Assembly (NCBI RefSeq): GCF_002939785.1
Contig: NZ_MDEC01000029.1
Span: 1 to 60,912, forward strand
Direction: 5' to 3'
DNA from: Xanthomonas codiaei
GTDB lineage: Bacteria; Pseudomonadota; Gammaproteobacteria; Xanthomonadales; Xanthomonadaceae
DNA length: 60,912 nt
In this document: positions 21,907 through 30,830 of the stretch, piece by piece
Layout of the letters: each line of letters opens with the position of its first letter
Numbering within the stretch: the first letter of the stretch is position 1
Notes under the pieces: model-generated
What the model was told of the DNA's origin: nothing
Seen by the model: only the letters and a program-made list of their open reading frames with translations
Database searches by the model: none
Translations under genes and position numbers: made by a program

Positions 21907-23103
21907 ATGAAACTGCTCAACCGCAAGCAAGCCCTGTTGTCCCTGTTCATCGCAGCGTCCCTGGGCGGGGCTGTCATCACCGACGCGGTCGCACAGTCGG
22001 ACCGCTCGTCCGAGCGCGCCAGCCGCAAATCCAAGAACAGCGGCAAGGCCGAAGAGCTGTACCCGCAGTCCACCCGCCAGGCGCCGACGATCAAGCCCTC
22101 GTCCAAGCTCAGCAGCAAGCTGCAGAAGCTGATCGAAACCTTCAACAAGGGCGAAGATTACGCCGCCGTGCGCAGCCAGGCCGATGAAATCCTCGCCAAT
22201 GGCGCGGCAAACGAAGCCGACAAGGCGCTCGCTGCGCAGCTCGCTGCGCAGGCCGCCTACAACCTGGACGACACCGCAGGCGCCAAGAATTACCTGCAGC
22301 AGGCCATCGGCCTGAACGCGCTGGACAACAACGGCCAGTTCCAGTCGATGCTGATGCTGGCCCAGCTGCAGATGCAGGACGACCAGCAGGTCGAAGGTCT
22401 GGCCACGCTGGACAAGTATCTGGAAGAGAGCAAGTCGCAGCGCCCGGAAGACCTGATCCTCAAGGGCCAGGCGCTGTACCAGGCCGAGCGCTACAAGGAA
22501 GCGATCCCGGTCCTGAAGCAGGCCATCGCCGCCTCGCCCGAGCCCAAGGACAGCTGGAACCAGCTGCTGATGGCGTCCTACGCCGAAGCCGGCCAGACCG
22601 GCGAAGCGGTCGCCGCCGCCGAAGCCCTGGCCGCCAAGACGCCCAACGACAAGAAGGCCCAGCTCAACCTGGCCAGCATGTACATGCAGGCCGACCAGAT
22701 GGACAAGGCCGCGGGCGTGATGGACAAGCTGCGCGCCGCCGGGCAGTTGACCGAGGAGAAGGAATACAAGCAGCTGTATTCGATCTACGCCAACACCGAG
22801 AACAAGGAAAAGGACGTCATCGCGGTGATCAATGAGGGTATGCAAAAAGGCATCCTCAAGCCCGATTATCAGACATACCTCGCACTGGCGCAGTCGTACT
22901 ACTACAGCGAGGACGTGCCGAAGGCGATCGAGAACTGGCAGAAGGCCGCACCGCTTTCCAAGGACGGCGAGACCTACCTGAATCTGGCCAAGGTGCTGCA
23001 TTCGGAAGGTCGCATCCCGGAGGCCAAGCAGGCCGCCCAGCAGGCGATCGCCAAGGGCGTCAAGAAACCCGAAGACGCCAAGAAGATCATCAACCTGAAG
23101 TAA
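21907..23103 (+). CDS. Secreted TPR-repeat protein
   Basis: The 398-residue product starts with a signal peptide (MKLLNRKQALLSLFIAASLGG..) and continues as tandem tetratricopeptide-like helices, for example LGQAL-type units LILKGQALYQAERYKEAIPVLKQ, NLASMYMQADQMDKAAGVM and YLNLAKVLHSEGRIPEAKQAA. It is Ala/Lys/Gln-rich and presumably a periplasmic scaffold. It lies immediately upstream of tonB (152-base gap with its own promoter) in the same direction, so a link to the TonB system is plausible but not shown. No enzymatic motif is visible. Confidence 0.85.
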   Translation: MKLLNRKQALLSLFIAASLGGAVITDAVAQSDRSSERASRKSKNSGKAEELYPQSTRQAPTIKPSSKLSSKLQKLIETFNKGEDYAAVRSQADEILANGAANEADKALAAQLAAQAAYNLDDTAGAKNYLQQAIGLNALDNNGQFQSMLMLAQLQMQDDQQVEGLATLDKYLEESKSQRPEDLILKGQALYQAERYKEAIPVLKQAIAASPEPKDSWNQLLMASYAEAGQTGEAVAAAEALAAKTPNDKKAQLNLASMYMQADQMDKAAGVMDKLRAAGQLTEEKEYKQLYSIYANTENKEKDVIAVINEGMQKGILKPDYQTYLALAQSYYYSEDVPKAIENWQKAAPLSKDGETYLNLAKVLHSEGRIPEAKQAAQQAIAKGVKKPEDAKKIINLK

Positions 23104-23159
23104 AAAAGAAAATAAACCCCCGAAATCCCTGTGTTTTTAGTGGTTACAGGACTCGGGAT

Positions 23160-23168
23160 TGGTATAAG
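23160..23168 (+). promoter_or_regulatory. Extended -10 promoter of tonB
   Basis: TGGTATAAG, the same extended -10 layout as the gyrB promoter, about 88 bases before the tonB ATG. No clear Fur box was recognised. Confidence 0.5.
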
Positions 23169-23255
23169 CTTGGGAGTTCCTGCGGTGTCAAAGCCGTCCG
23201 AAAACCTGGGGATCATCACAGTGATCCGGGCCCCCACTGAAAGAGCCATTGGCGC

Positions 23256-23927
23256 ATGACGGAACAACTCGTTATCCACAGGCATGACTATGATGCCGGG
23301 AACCAGGGTCTGAGCTGGGCCCGCATTATCGGTATTGCTTTTGTAATTGCCCTGCACCTCACTGCACTGATGATGTTGCTGATCCCTGCAGTGGCGCCGA
23401 AGGCTCCGGCAGAGAAGGAGCGCACCACCATGGTCACCCTGGTGGATGCACCGCCTCCTCCCCCGCCGCCGCCGCCGCCGCCGCCGCCGGAAGACAAGCC
23501 GCCACCGCCGGTCAAGAATCTGTCGCCGCCGAAGCCGTCACCGGTTCCGCCGCCGCCGGAAGCCCCGGTCGTCGATGTTCCCGAACCGCGTCCCAGCGAT
23601 ATCGTCACGCCGCCGAGCCCTCCGGCTCCGCCGCAACCGCCGAGTGACATCGGCGCCAGTGTCGATATCTCGTCCAAGAACATGAACCCGCCGAAGTACC
23701 CGCCGGCAGCATTCCGTGCCGGCGTCCAGGGCGAGGTCATCCTGATCGTGGATGTGGACGCCAACGGCAACGTGACCAACGTGTCGGTCGAAAAGTCCAG
23801 CCGCAACCGCGACCTTGACCGTGCCGCGATGGACGCAGCACGCAAGTGGAAGTTCAACGCCTCCACCGTCAACGGGCAGAAAGCCGCCGGACGCGTCCGC
23901 GTCCCGGTCAACTTTGCTCTGAACTGA
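23256..23927 (+). CDS. tonB: Energy transducer TonB
   Basis: Inner-membrane-anchored, periplasm-spanning protein that passes proton-motive energy from ExbB/ExbD to outer membrane receptors. The 223 residues show a short cytoplasmic start, one membrane helix (IIGIAFVIALHLTALMMLLI) containing the conserved His, a long Pro-rich spacer including an uninterrupted run of about 13 Pro, and the C-terminal TonB domain (PPKYPPAAFRAGVQGEVILI, AAMDAARKWKFNAS). It heads the tonB-exbB-exbD1-exbD2 cluster, known in xanthomonads, and presumably powers the receptor at 1743-4058 among many. Confidence 0.96.
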   Translation: MTEQLVIHRHDYDAGNQGLSWARIIGIAFVIALHLTALMMLLIPAVAPKAPAEKERTTMVTLVDAPPPPPPPPPPPPPEDKPPPPVKNLSPPKPSPVPPPPEAPVVDVPEPRPSDIVTPPSPPAPPQPPSDIGASVDISSKNMNPPKYPPAAFRAGVQGEVILIVDVDANGNVTNVSVEKSSRNRDLDRAAMDAARKWKFNASTVNGQKAAGRVRVPVNFALN

Positions 23928-23933
23928 TCCCAC

Positions 23934-23953
23934 GGGCCGGCTTCGGCTGGCCC
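23934..23953 (+). promoter_or_regulatory. UUCG-capped hairpin between tonB and exbB
   Basis: GGGCCGGC-TTCG-GCTGGCCC forms a stem with the very stable C(UUCG)G tetraloop. There is no T run, so it is more likely a transcript-stability or processing element than a terminator. Confidence 0.55.
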
Positions 23954-24012
23954 AGGATCCTGTCTTCCTTTCGCTCCACCCTTCATCACCACACACAACA
24001 AAGGTAAGCGTC

Positions 24013-24774
24013 ATGCTGCAGGAATTCTTTATCGCCGCCGCTGCAGGGGGCTCCAATCCGTCGGCCGCTCTGTCGCAGATGGGCTTCGAGCACTTGATCA
24101 CCGAAATGACCTCCAGCCCCGGCGACTTCGCCGTGTCCTGGGTCGTGTTGATCACCCTGATCGCCATGTCCGCTGCCTCCTGGTACTGGACCGTCATCAA
24201 CATCTTCCGCGCCACCCGCCTGAAGAGCGCGGCTGACCGCGTGACCACCGCGTTCTGGGATGCCCCGAATGCACAGGACGCCATCCGCGCCATGGAAGAA
24301 CAGCCGGCTTCCGAGCCGTTCTCCAAGATCGCACTGGACGCTGCCCAGGCAGCTGCCCACCACCAGCGCGCCGAAGGCAACACCGGTGGCCTGGGCGAGA
24401 GCCTGAGCCGTTCGGAATTCGTCGACCGCGCCCTGCGTCAGGCCGTGACCCGCGAAAGCACCAAGCTGCAGTCGGGCATGACCCTGCTGGCCACCGTCGG
24501 TGCGACCGCTCCGTTCGTCGGCCTGCTCGGTACGGTGTGGGGCATCTACGGCGCGCTGATCAAGATCGGTGCGACCGGTTCGGCCTCGATCGACGCCGTT
24601 GCCGGCCCGGTGGGTGAAGCGCTGATCATGACCGCGATCGGTCTGTTCGTCGCCATCCCGGCCGTGTTCGCGTTCAACTTCTTCTCCAAGGTCAACAGCT
24701 CGGTGATCGCCAAGTTCGACACCTTTGCCCATGACCTGCACGACTTCTTCGCCACCGGTTCGCGCGTTCGCTAA
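24013..24774 (+). CDS. exbB: TonB-system proton channel ExbB
   Basis: Inner membrane protein of the MotA/TolQ/ExbB family that forms the pentameric channel around ExbD. The 253 residues have three membrane helices: SWVVLITLIAMSAASWYW near residue 40, LLATVGATAPFVGLLGTVWG near 160 and IMTAIGLFVAIPAVFAFNFF near 205. Second of the tonB cluster; AAGGTAAG precedes the ATG. Typical length. Confidence 0.96.
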   Translation: MLQEFFIAAAAGGSNPSAALSQMGFEHLITEMTSSPGDFAVSWVVLITLIAMSAASWYWTVINIFRATRLKSAADRVTTAFWDAPNAQDAIRAMEEQPASEPFSKIALDAAQAAAHHQRAEGNTGGLGESLSRSEFVDRALRQAVTRESTKLQSGMTLLATVGATAPFVGLLGTVWGIYGALIKIGATGSASIDAVAGPVGEALIMTAIGLFVAIPAVFAFNFFSKVNSSVIAKFDTFAHDLHDFFATGSRVR

Positions 24775-24820
24775 TCCGGTCGTCAAGAACGCCTTCGCAA
24801 CGATTTAGACGGAGCCCGTT

Positions 24821-25243
<423 letters not shown>

Positions 25244-25246
25244 GCC

Positions 25247-25660
25247 ATGGCATTTAGTACTGGTGGAGGCCGTGGGCCGATGGCCGACATCAACGTCACG
25301 CCCCTGGTGGACGTGATGTTGGTGCTGCTGATCATCTTCATCGTGACCGCGCCGATCATGACGTATCCGATCGCCGTGGACCTGCCGCAGCGGGTACTCA
25401 ACCCGCCACCGCAGACGACCGAACCGCCGCCGCCGATCGAGCTGCGTATCGACGCCAGCAACCAGGTGTTCTGGAACAACAGTCCGACACCGGTCGATCA
25501 GCTGCAGCAGAAGATGGAAGAAGTGGTCCAGGCCGATCCGACCAATCAGCCGGAACTGCGCATCGACGCCAACGAAGATGCCGAGTACGACGTGATGGCC
25601 AAGGTGCTGGCCGCTGCGAAGAACTCGCAGATGAAGAAAATCGGCTTCATGCAGCAGTAA
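25247..25660 (+). CDS. exbD2: Biopolymer transport protein ExbD (second copy)
   Basis: 137 residues, with the same [20 protein letters not shown] membrane segment and Asp as exbD1 but a divergent periplasmic part ([38 protein letters not shown]). Tandem exbD1-exbD2 behind exbB is known from Xanthomonas campestris, where the second gene is reported to matter in plant interaction rather than iron uptake. A strong terminator follows. Confidence 0.95.
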   Translation: MAFSTGGGRGPMADINVTPLVDVMLVLLIIFIVTAPIMTYPIAVDLPQRVLNPPPQTTEPPPPIELRIDASNQVFWNNSPTPVDQLQQKMEEVVQADPTNQPELRIDANEDAEYDVMAKVLAAAKNSQMKKIGFMQQ

Positions 25661-25703
25661 ACGTAGTTGCAAGACCGCAACACCACAGTCATGACGCGAC
25701 TGC

Positions 25704-25734
25704 AACGCCACCGGAAACGGTGGCGTTTTTTTTT
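25704..25734 (+). terminator. Strong terminator behind exbD2
   Basis: AACGCCACCG-GAAA-CGGTGGCGTT stem followed by a T run. It separates exbD2 from the third exbD. Confidence 0.95.
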
Positions 25735-25887
25735 ATGCGTGCCACGGTCCGCTGACGCGCTTTCGATCGCACTAAAGCACGTCAGCACCGCGCCTCTTCG
25801 ACCTACCGACAAGCCGCTCTACCGAGTGGTTATGGCAGGTGTATGCTCGGTCGTGCAGTACCCACGATCACAGAACCGGAGGCAGTC

Positions 25888-26295
25888 ATGGCTTTCAGTA
25901 CGACAGGGAATCGGGGACCATTGGCCGACATCAACGTCACGCCGCTGGTGGATGTCATGTTGGTGCTGTTGATCATCTTCATCGTCACCGCGCCGGTGGT
26001 GACGCGTACGATCACGCTGGATCTTCCGCAGTCCAGCACTCAGCCCCGCACACAGCTGGAACCGCCTGCACCCATCGCCTTGCGCCTGGATGCCGATGGC
26101 CAGCTGTTCTGGAACGCTAGTCCGATCAGCTTGCAGGAGCTGCAGCCACGCCTGAGCGATACGATGCGCGAAGCGGCCAGCCGTCAGCCCGAGCTGCGCA
26201 TCAGCGCCAACCCGGATGCCGAGTATGCAACCCTGGCAAAGGTGCTCGCCGCGGCCAAGAACGCCCAGGTGCAACGCATCGCGTTCGTGCAATAG
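25888..26295 (+). CDS. Third ExbD-family protein
   Basis: 135 residues with the conserved [20 protein letters not shown] segment and a periplasmic half most similar to exbD2 ([38 protein letters not shown]), so it looks like a duplicate of exbD2. The ATG at 25888 has an excellent CCGGAGG ribosome site; the frame extends upstream but without such support. It lies beyond a strong terminator and so is expected to have its own promoter, allowing separate control of ExbD composition. Confidence 0.93.
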   Translation: MAFSTTGNRGPLADINVTPLVDVMLVLLIIFIVTAPVVTRTITLDLPQSSTQPRTQLEPPAPIALRLDADGQLFWNASPISLQELQPRLSDTMREAASRQPELRISANPDAEYATLAKVLAAAKNAQVQRIAFVQ

Positions 26296-26630
26296 TCCCG
26301 CAGTTGCAGCGCGGTCGCTGCGTCACGGCAGCGACTGCGTTGGTCGTAGGCGTCGCAGCGGCCGTGGCCGCGGGCCGGGCCACCGCCATCTGGCCGCAAC
26401 CTGCAGCTGATCTCCAGGCCTGCGGATCCGGGTGCTGCCGTTCGCTCATCTGTGCCGCACTGATGCCCGCTGCGAGCGCCGCTGCACGCGACACCGCGGC
26501 GCGACCAGGCGAGGCATGCGCTGCATTGTCCGTCGACCTAGGTGGCGCGATGACGGCTGCCGCGCGGAGCGCTGCGTTGGCCTGCCGCGATGGCTGGCCG
26601 GGCGTCAGCACTCGTGCCCGGGCACGGTTG
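26296..26630. other. Convergent gap between exbD3 and pdxJ
   Basis: No supported gene. A hairpin GTCGCTGC-GTCACG-GCAGCGAC (26314-26335) just after the exbD3 stop may act as a weak terminator; it lacks a T run. The rest is GC-rich with only low-complexity open frames. Confidence 0.4.
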
Positions 26631-27398
26631 CTATGCCGGCGCGCCTGCCGTGTGCAGCAGGTGCACGTAGGCGCGGACTGTCGCGTCCAATCCCTGGTAG
26701 AGCGCTTCTCCGATCAAGGCGTGGCCGATCGAGACTTCCAGCACGCCCGGCACGCTGGCGAGAAAATCGCCAAGGTTGGCCTGCGACAGGTCATGGCCTG
26801 CATTGATCCCAAGGCCATGCGCTGCGGCGCGACGTGCGGCGTCCGCGAACCCGGCCAACGCATCGGCTGGCTGTCCGTCGGCATGCGCTTGTGCGTAGGG
26901 GCCGGTGTACAACTCGATGCGGTCCGCGCCCAGCACCGCCGCCTCGCCGATCCGGGCATTGCCGGCATCGACGAACAGGCTGACGCGGCTGCCCAGTGCC
27001 TTGAAGGCGGCGATCACGTCGCCCAGCCGGGCGGTGTCGTGCGCGAAATCGAAGCCATGGTCGGAGGTGAGCTGGCCGTCGCTGTCGGGGACCAACGTTA
27101 CCTGCTCCGGACGCGTGGCGCGGCAGAGATCCAGCAGGCCAGGATAGCCGGGGCGTGGCGGCGCGAACGGGTTGCCTTCGATATTGAATTCGACGCCGTG
27201 CCCGCGGGTCAGCGCACTCAGCGCCAGCACGTCGTCGTCGCGAATATGCCGCTGGTCCGGGCGCGGATGCACGGTGATGCCGTGCGCACCGGCGGCGATG
27301 CAGGCGCGTGCAGCCTCCACCACATCCGGGTCGCGGCCGCCGCGCGAATTGCGCAGCACGGCGATCTTGTTGACGTTGACGCTGAGCCGGGTGGTCAC
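26631..27398 (-). CDS. pdxJ: Pyridoxine 5'-phosphate synthase
   Basis: Condenses 3-amino-2-oxopropyl phosphate with deoxyxylulose 5-phosphate to make pyridoxine 5'-phosphate (vitamin B6). The 255 residues have the TIM-barrel motifs [63 protein letters not shown] and the C-terminal [14 protein letters not shown] and [14 protein letters not shown]. The GTG start at 27398 gives the family N-terminus and lies 8 bases after the upstream stop. Motif wording ([20 protein letters not shown]) resembles the Bacteroidetes/alphaproteobacterial form more than the enterobacterial one (REDRRHI). Confidence 0.95.
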   Translation of the reverse strand: MTTRLSVNVNKIAVLRNSRGGRDPDVVEAARACIAAGAHGITVHPRPDQRHIRDDDVLALSALTRGHGVEFNIEGNPFAPPRPGYPGLLDLCRATRPEQVTLVPDSDGQLTSDHGFDFAHDTARLGDVIAAFKALGSRVSLFVDAGNARIGEAAVLGADRIELYTGPYAQAHADGQPADALAGFADAARRAAAHGLGINAGHDLSQANLGDFLASVPGVLEVSIGHALIGEALYQGLDATVRAYVHLLHTAGAPA

Positions 27399-27406
27399 GG
27401 GTGCAC

Positions 27407-27676
27407 TCAGGCCTGCGGCTCGCCGTCGCGCGCCGCGGCCAGTGCCGCCGCCTTGCGGGCCTCGGCCACTTCGCGCAGGCGGCGCAGCTCGGCCGGGTCG
27501 ATCATGCTGCTGGTGTCGCGCTGGGTGTCGCCCATGCGCGAGGCAAACCAGCCGCGTGTCCACAGCAGCAACAGCACCAGCGCCACCAGCAGCGAGACCA
27601 CCAGCAACCACACGTGCGGCGTGCTGAAGGCCAGCACCAGCGCACCCAGTGCCATAAGCAGAAACAGCCAGTGCAT
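27407..27676 (-). CDS. Small two-helix membrane protein
   Basis: The 89-residue protein has two hydrophobic helices ([22 protein letters not shown] and [14 protein letters not shown]) and a charged cytoplasmic tail rich in Ala, Arg and Glu. No family recognised. It is co-oriented with pdxJ, whose start is 8 bases downstream, so they are likely co-transcribed. Confidence 0.75.
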   Translation of the reverse strand: MHWLFLLMALGALVLAFSTPHVWLLVVSLLVALVLLLLWTRGWFASRMGDTQRDTSSMIDPAELRRLREVAEARKAAALAAARDGEPQA

Positions 27677-27724
27677 GACGAGCTCCCCATTGAGTGGCGG
27701 CAGTGTAGCGCTGCGCCCGGTCCG

Positions 27725-27738
27725 GTTCCACGTGGGGC
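27725..27738. other. Degenerate parS-like site
   Basis: GTTCCACGTGGGGC matches the parS core at 12 of 14 positions and lies in non-coding DNA between the small membrane protein and cls, about 11 kb from the perfect sites. Could be chance. Confidence 0.3.
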
Positions 27739-27746
27739 GGGCGGTG

Positions 27747-29207
27747 TCAGAGCAGCGGCGACAATAGCCGCGCGAAGGCCTCGGGCAGGCGCGAGCGCCA
27801 CAACGGGCGCAGGCGCACGAAGCGGACCTCCTGCGCGTGCTGCAGGTCGGTACCGATCATGCCGGCCAGCTCGGCGGCCAACGCCTGGTCGCGGAACAGC
27901 ATCGACAGTTCGAAATTGAGGCGGAAGCTGCGGCTGTCGAAATTGGCGCTGCCGACGATGCAGACCTGGTCGTCGGCCAGCAGTGCCTTGGTATGCAGCA
28001 TGCGCGGGCCGTACTCGTAGATGCGCACGCCGGCCTCCAGCAGCTCGTCGAAATACGAGCGTGCCGCGTAGGTGACCAGACGCGAATCACTGACCCGCGG
28101 CACCAGCAGGCGCACGTCCAGCCCGCCCAGCGCGGCCGAGGTCAGCGCCATCCGTGCGGCTTCGCCGGGTACGAAGTACGGGGTGACCAGCCAGACGCGA
28201 TGCTTGGCCTCATGGATGGCGGCCACCATCAGCCGGTGGATCGCCTCCCATGACGAATCCGGCCCGGACACCAGCACCTGCGCATCGACCGTGCCCTGCG
28301 CGCGGGTGGGCACATCCTCCGGCCACAGCTGCTGGCCGTGGAAGGCAGCGCGGCCCTGGCCGGTCGCATACAGCCAGTCTTCCAGGAACACCAGCTGCAG
28401 GCTGCGCACCACGTGGCCCTGCAGGCGCACATGCAGGTCGCGGTAGGCATCGGCGCGCACCTGCTCGTTTTCCTCGTCGGTGACGTTGATGCCGCCGGTG
28501 AAACCGACCCGGCCGTCGACCACCACCAACTTGCGGTGAGTGCGCAGGTTGAGCCAGGGCCGCTTGAACGGCTTGAGGAACTGGGAGGGGTGAAACCAGG
28601 CGGTTTCCACGCCGGCCTCGCGCAGCGTGCGCAGGGCGCGCCGGGTCATCGCCGAGGAGCCGATCGCATCCATCAACAAGCGCACCTTGACCCCGGCGCG
28701 CGCGCGTTCCATCAGCGCATCGCAGATCGCGGTGCCGCTGTGGTCGGGCTGGAAGATGTAGTACTCCAGATGGATGTGGTCGCGCGCTTTGCCGATGGCC
28801 TCGATGATGGCGGCGTAGGTGGCCGCGCCATCCACCAGCCAATGGACTTCGGTGGCGGTGCTGGGCGCCAGGCCGGTGGTGGATTGGCCGATCTTGGCCA
28901 GCTCGGTGCAATCGGCATCCGGCGGGCACACGCTGCTGTAGCTCTCCATGCCCGAGCGCGAGCGGCCGCGGCGTAGACGCTGCCGCTTCACCTTCTGCGG
29001 GCCCAGCCAGTAATAGATCAGCAGCCCCAGGTACGGCAGTGCCGCCAGCGACAACACCCAGCTCAGCGTGGCCACTGGCTCGCGCTTCTGCAGCACGATC
29101 CAGCTGGCGATCCACAGCAGGTAGAGCACGTAGGCGGCCAGAAGGAGCGCTTCGAGATGGGGAAGGTTGGCCAGCCAATCCCAAGCGCCCTGTGCAAGTG
29201 CGGGCAT
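27747..29207 (-). CDS. cls: Cardiolipin synthase (phospholipase D family)
   Basis: Makes cardiolipin by transferring a phosphatidyl group, in the inner membrane. The 486 residues start with two membrane helices (LLLAAYVLYLLWIASWIVLQ, LSWVLSLAALPYLGLLIYYW). Two HKD motifs follow: HRKLVVVDGRVGFTGGIN near residue 225 and HTKALLADDQVCIVGSANFD near 405. Length fits the bacterial ClsA type. The ATG at 29207 precedes the first helix directly. It is monocistronic by spacing. Confidence 0.94.
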   Translation of the reverse strand: MPALAQGAWDWLANLPHLEALLLAAYVLYLLWIASWIVLQKREPVATLSWVLSLAALPYLGLLIYYWLGPQKVKRQRLRRGRSRSGMESYSSVCPPDADCTELAKIGQSTTGLAPSTATEVHWLVDGAATYAAIIEAIGKARDHIHLEYYIFQPDHSGTAICDALMERARAGVKVRLLMDAIGSSAMTRRALRTLREAGVETAWFHPSQFLKPFKRPWLNLRTHRKLVVVDGRVGFTGGINVTDEENEQVRADAYRDLHVRLQGHVVRSLQLVFLEDWLYATGQGRAAFHGQQLWPEDVPTRAQGTVDAQVLVSGPDSSWEAIHRLMVAAIHEAKHRVWLVTPYFVPGEAARMALTSAALGGLDVRLLVPRVSDSRLVTYAARSYFDELLEAGVRIYEYGPRMLHTKALLADDQVCIVGSANFDSRSFRLNFELSMLFRDQALAAELAGMIGTDLQHAQEVRFVRLRPLWRSRLPEAFARLLSPLL

Positions 29208-29511
29208 GCGCGGATTCTACGGGGCGCACACGGTGTTGCGATGACCGTTGGCGCCGACCTGGCGCCAGCAACGGTGCGAGCCAGGCTGCTGGCCTGTGCG
29301 CTGCTGGGCGTCATCCGGTACCGCCGATGTCGACCCGGGAGGCGATTGCCCACAGCGTGCTTTGGCACCCGCCTAGCCCTGGTCGCGCGTTGCTGCGCAG
29401 TCATTGCCGGCGAGCGGGCACCACGCGCTGGTCACCGGATGCGCCGCACACCCGAGTCAGAGCCGACGCCGGTGCCGGCATCGCGGGTGGGCAGAACCCT
29501 ACCCAGCAGGA
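29208..29511. other. Intergenic gap upstream of cls
   Basis: Roughly 300 bases without a supported gene, carrying the cls promoter region and the 3' side of the radical SAM gene. No hairpin or repeat stood out. Confidence 0.4.
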
Positions 29512-30642
29512 TCAGAACAGGGCCAGCTGCGGTGTCTGCGGCCTGGGTGCACGGAACTGGCTGGTATCGAGCCGTGGCAGCCGCCCGAAGCCAAGGCGCC
29601 GATACGCAATCGAAAAGCGTTGCGCGATCAGCTCCGCAAACGGGCCTTCGCCGACCATGCGCCGACCGAAGCGGCTGTCGTAGTCCTTGCCGCCACGCAT
29701 CTGCTGGATCAGGCTCATGACGTGCCTGGCGCGATCCGGATAATGCAGCTCGAGCCATTCGCGCCACAGCTGGGTCAGCTCGTGTGGCAGGCGCAGCACC
29801 ACATAGCCGGCCGAGCGCGCGCCATGCGCCCTGGCCGCTTCCAGAATGCGCTCAAGTTCGGTGTCGTTGATCATCGGAATCACTGGAGCCACCAGCACGC
29901 CCACCGGGATGCCGGCCTCGTGCAAGGCCCGCATTGCGCGCAGCCGTGCATGCGGCGCCGCGGCGCGCGGCTCCATCTTCGCCGCGAGGCGATTGTCGAG
30001 CGTGGTCACCGAGAAATACACCGACACCAGGTTGTGCTGGGCCATCTCGGCCAGCACATCGATGTCGCGTTCGATCAAGGCCGCCTTGGTCACGAAGCTG
30101 ACCGGGTGCCGCGCCTCGGCCAGCACCTCCAGGCATTGCCGGGAAATCCCGTGGCGCCGTTCGGCCGGTTGATACGCGTCGGTATTGATGCCCAGCGCGA
30201 TCGGCGAGCACTGGTAGGAGGGGCGCGCGATCTCTGCGCGCAGCAGCGCCGCGGCATTGGGCTTGGCGAAGATCCGCGTCTCGAAATCCAGGCCGGGCGA
30301 CAGATCCAGATAGGCGTGCGAGGGCCTGGCAAAGCAGTACACACAGCCATGCTCACAGCCGCGATAAGGGTTCACCGACTGCGAGAAGCCGATGTCGGGC
30401 GAGTTGTTGCGGCTGATGATGCTGCGCGCAACCTCTTCCGTCACCACCGTCCTGGGACGTACGACGGTCTCGGCTTCCGCCTCCACCGTGCCCCAGCCAT
30501 CATCGATCTCGGTGGCAGTGGTGACCGAGAAGCGACCGGGCACATAGGACGTGGTGCCGCGTCCCTTGATCACCGTCCGCGCGCTGCGCACATCCCGATC
30601 GGCCCCGTCGCTCGCGCTCACTTGGAAGTGGTTGGTAGGCAT
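29512..30642 (-). CDS. PA0069-type radical SAM protein
   Basis: The 376-residue protein has the radical SAM cluster motif CEHGCVYC (Cys-x3-Cys-x2-Cys) near residue 97, preceded by NPYRGCEHG and followed by a TIM-barrel-like core (SFVTKAALIERDIDVLAEM, YFSVTTLDNRLAAKMEPRAA, GVLVAPVIPMIND). This layout matches the PA0069/Rv2578c-like family, whose reaction is not established. I chose the ATG at 30642 (MPTNHFQVSASDG). There is no Shine-Dalgarno sequence, but a TTGCTG-N16-TAATAC promoter would start transcription at this ATG, so the mRNA may be leaderless. Confidence 0.88.
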   Translation of the reverse strand: MPTNHFQVSASDGADRDVRSARTVIKGRGTTSYVPGRFSVTTATEIDDGWGTVEAEAETVVRPRTVVTEEVARSIISRNNSPDIGFSQSVNPYRGCEHGCVYCFARPSHAYLDLSPGLDFETRIFAKPNAAALLRAEIARPSYQCSPIALGINTDAYQPAERRHGISRQCLEVLAEARHPVSFVTKAALIERDIDVLAEMAQHNLVSVYFSVTTLDNRLAAKMEPRAAAPHARLRAMRALHEAGIPVGVLVAPVIPMINDTELERILEAARAHGARSAGYVVLRLPHELTQLWREWLELHYPDRARHVMSLIQQMRGGKDYDSRFGRRMVGEGPFAELIAQRFSIAYRRLGFGRLPRLDTSQFRAPRPQTPQLALF

Positions 30643-30677
30643 GGCGTTAGTATTAATGCTAATAACCCGCGCAGCAA
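30643..30677 (-). promoter_or_regulatory. Promoter with near-palindrome upstream of radical SAM gene
   Basis: Minus strand TTGCTG (30677-30672), 16 bases, TAATAC (30655-30650), then 7 bases to the ATG. The -10 is embedded in the 16-bp near-palindrome TTAGCATTAATACTAA (30662-30647), which would suit a repressor operator. Confidence 0.5.
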
Positions 30678-30790
30678 GCAGGGCGGCTGAAATGCCGCCA
30701 CCGGCACAGAAGCGCGCGACCAAGCCCGCCGCCGCTGAAGCCTGCCTACAAAACACAGCCAACCCGCACCGCCGATCAACCAGCCTTTAA

Positions 30791-30830
30791 CCAATCCCCA
30801 ATCCCCAATCCCCAATCCCGACTCCCGAAT
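30791..30830. repeat. Heptamer repeat, degenerate (TCCCCAA/TCCCGAA)
   Basis: Three TCCCCAA units, then TCCCGAC and TCCCGAA, ending at the stop of the 2OG oxygenase gene. Same family as the arrays at 1714 and 56452, with a drifted unit. Confidence 0.8.

Noticed and set aside
26201..26611. Minus-strand frame of 136 codons between exbD3 and pdxJ
   Set aside because: Overlaps exbD3 antisense, low-complexity Ala/Arg sequence, no ribosome site.
26304..27767. Long plus-strand frame of 487 codons across pdxJ
   Set aside because: Antisense to pdxJ and the small membrane protein, composition typical of GC-rich shadow frames, no family features.
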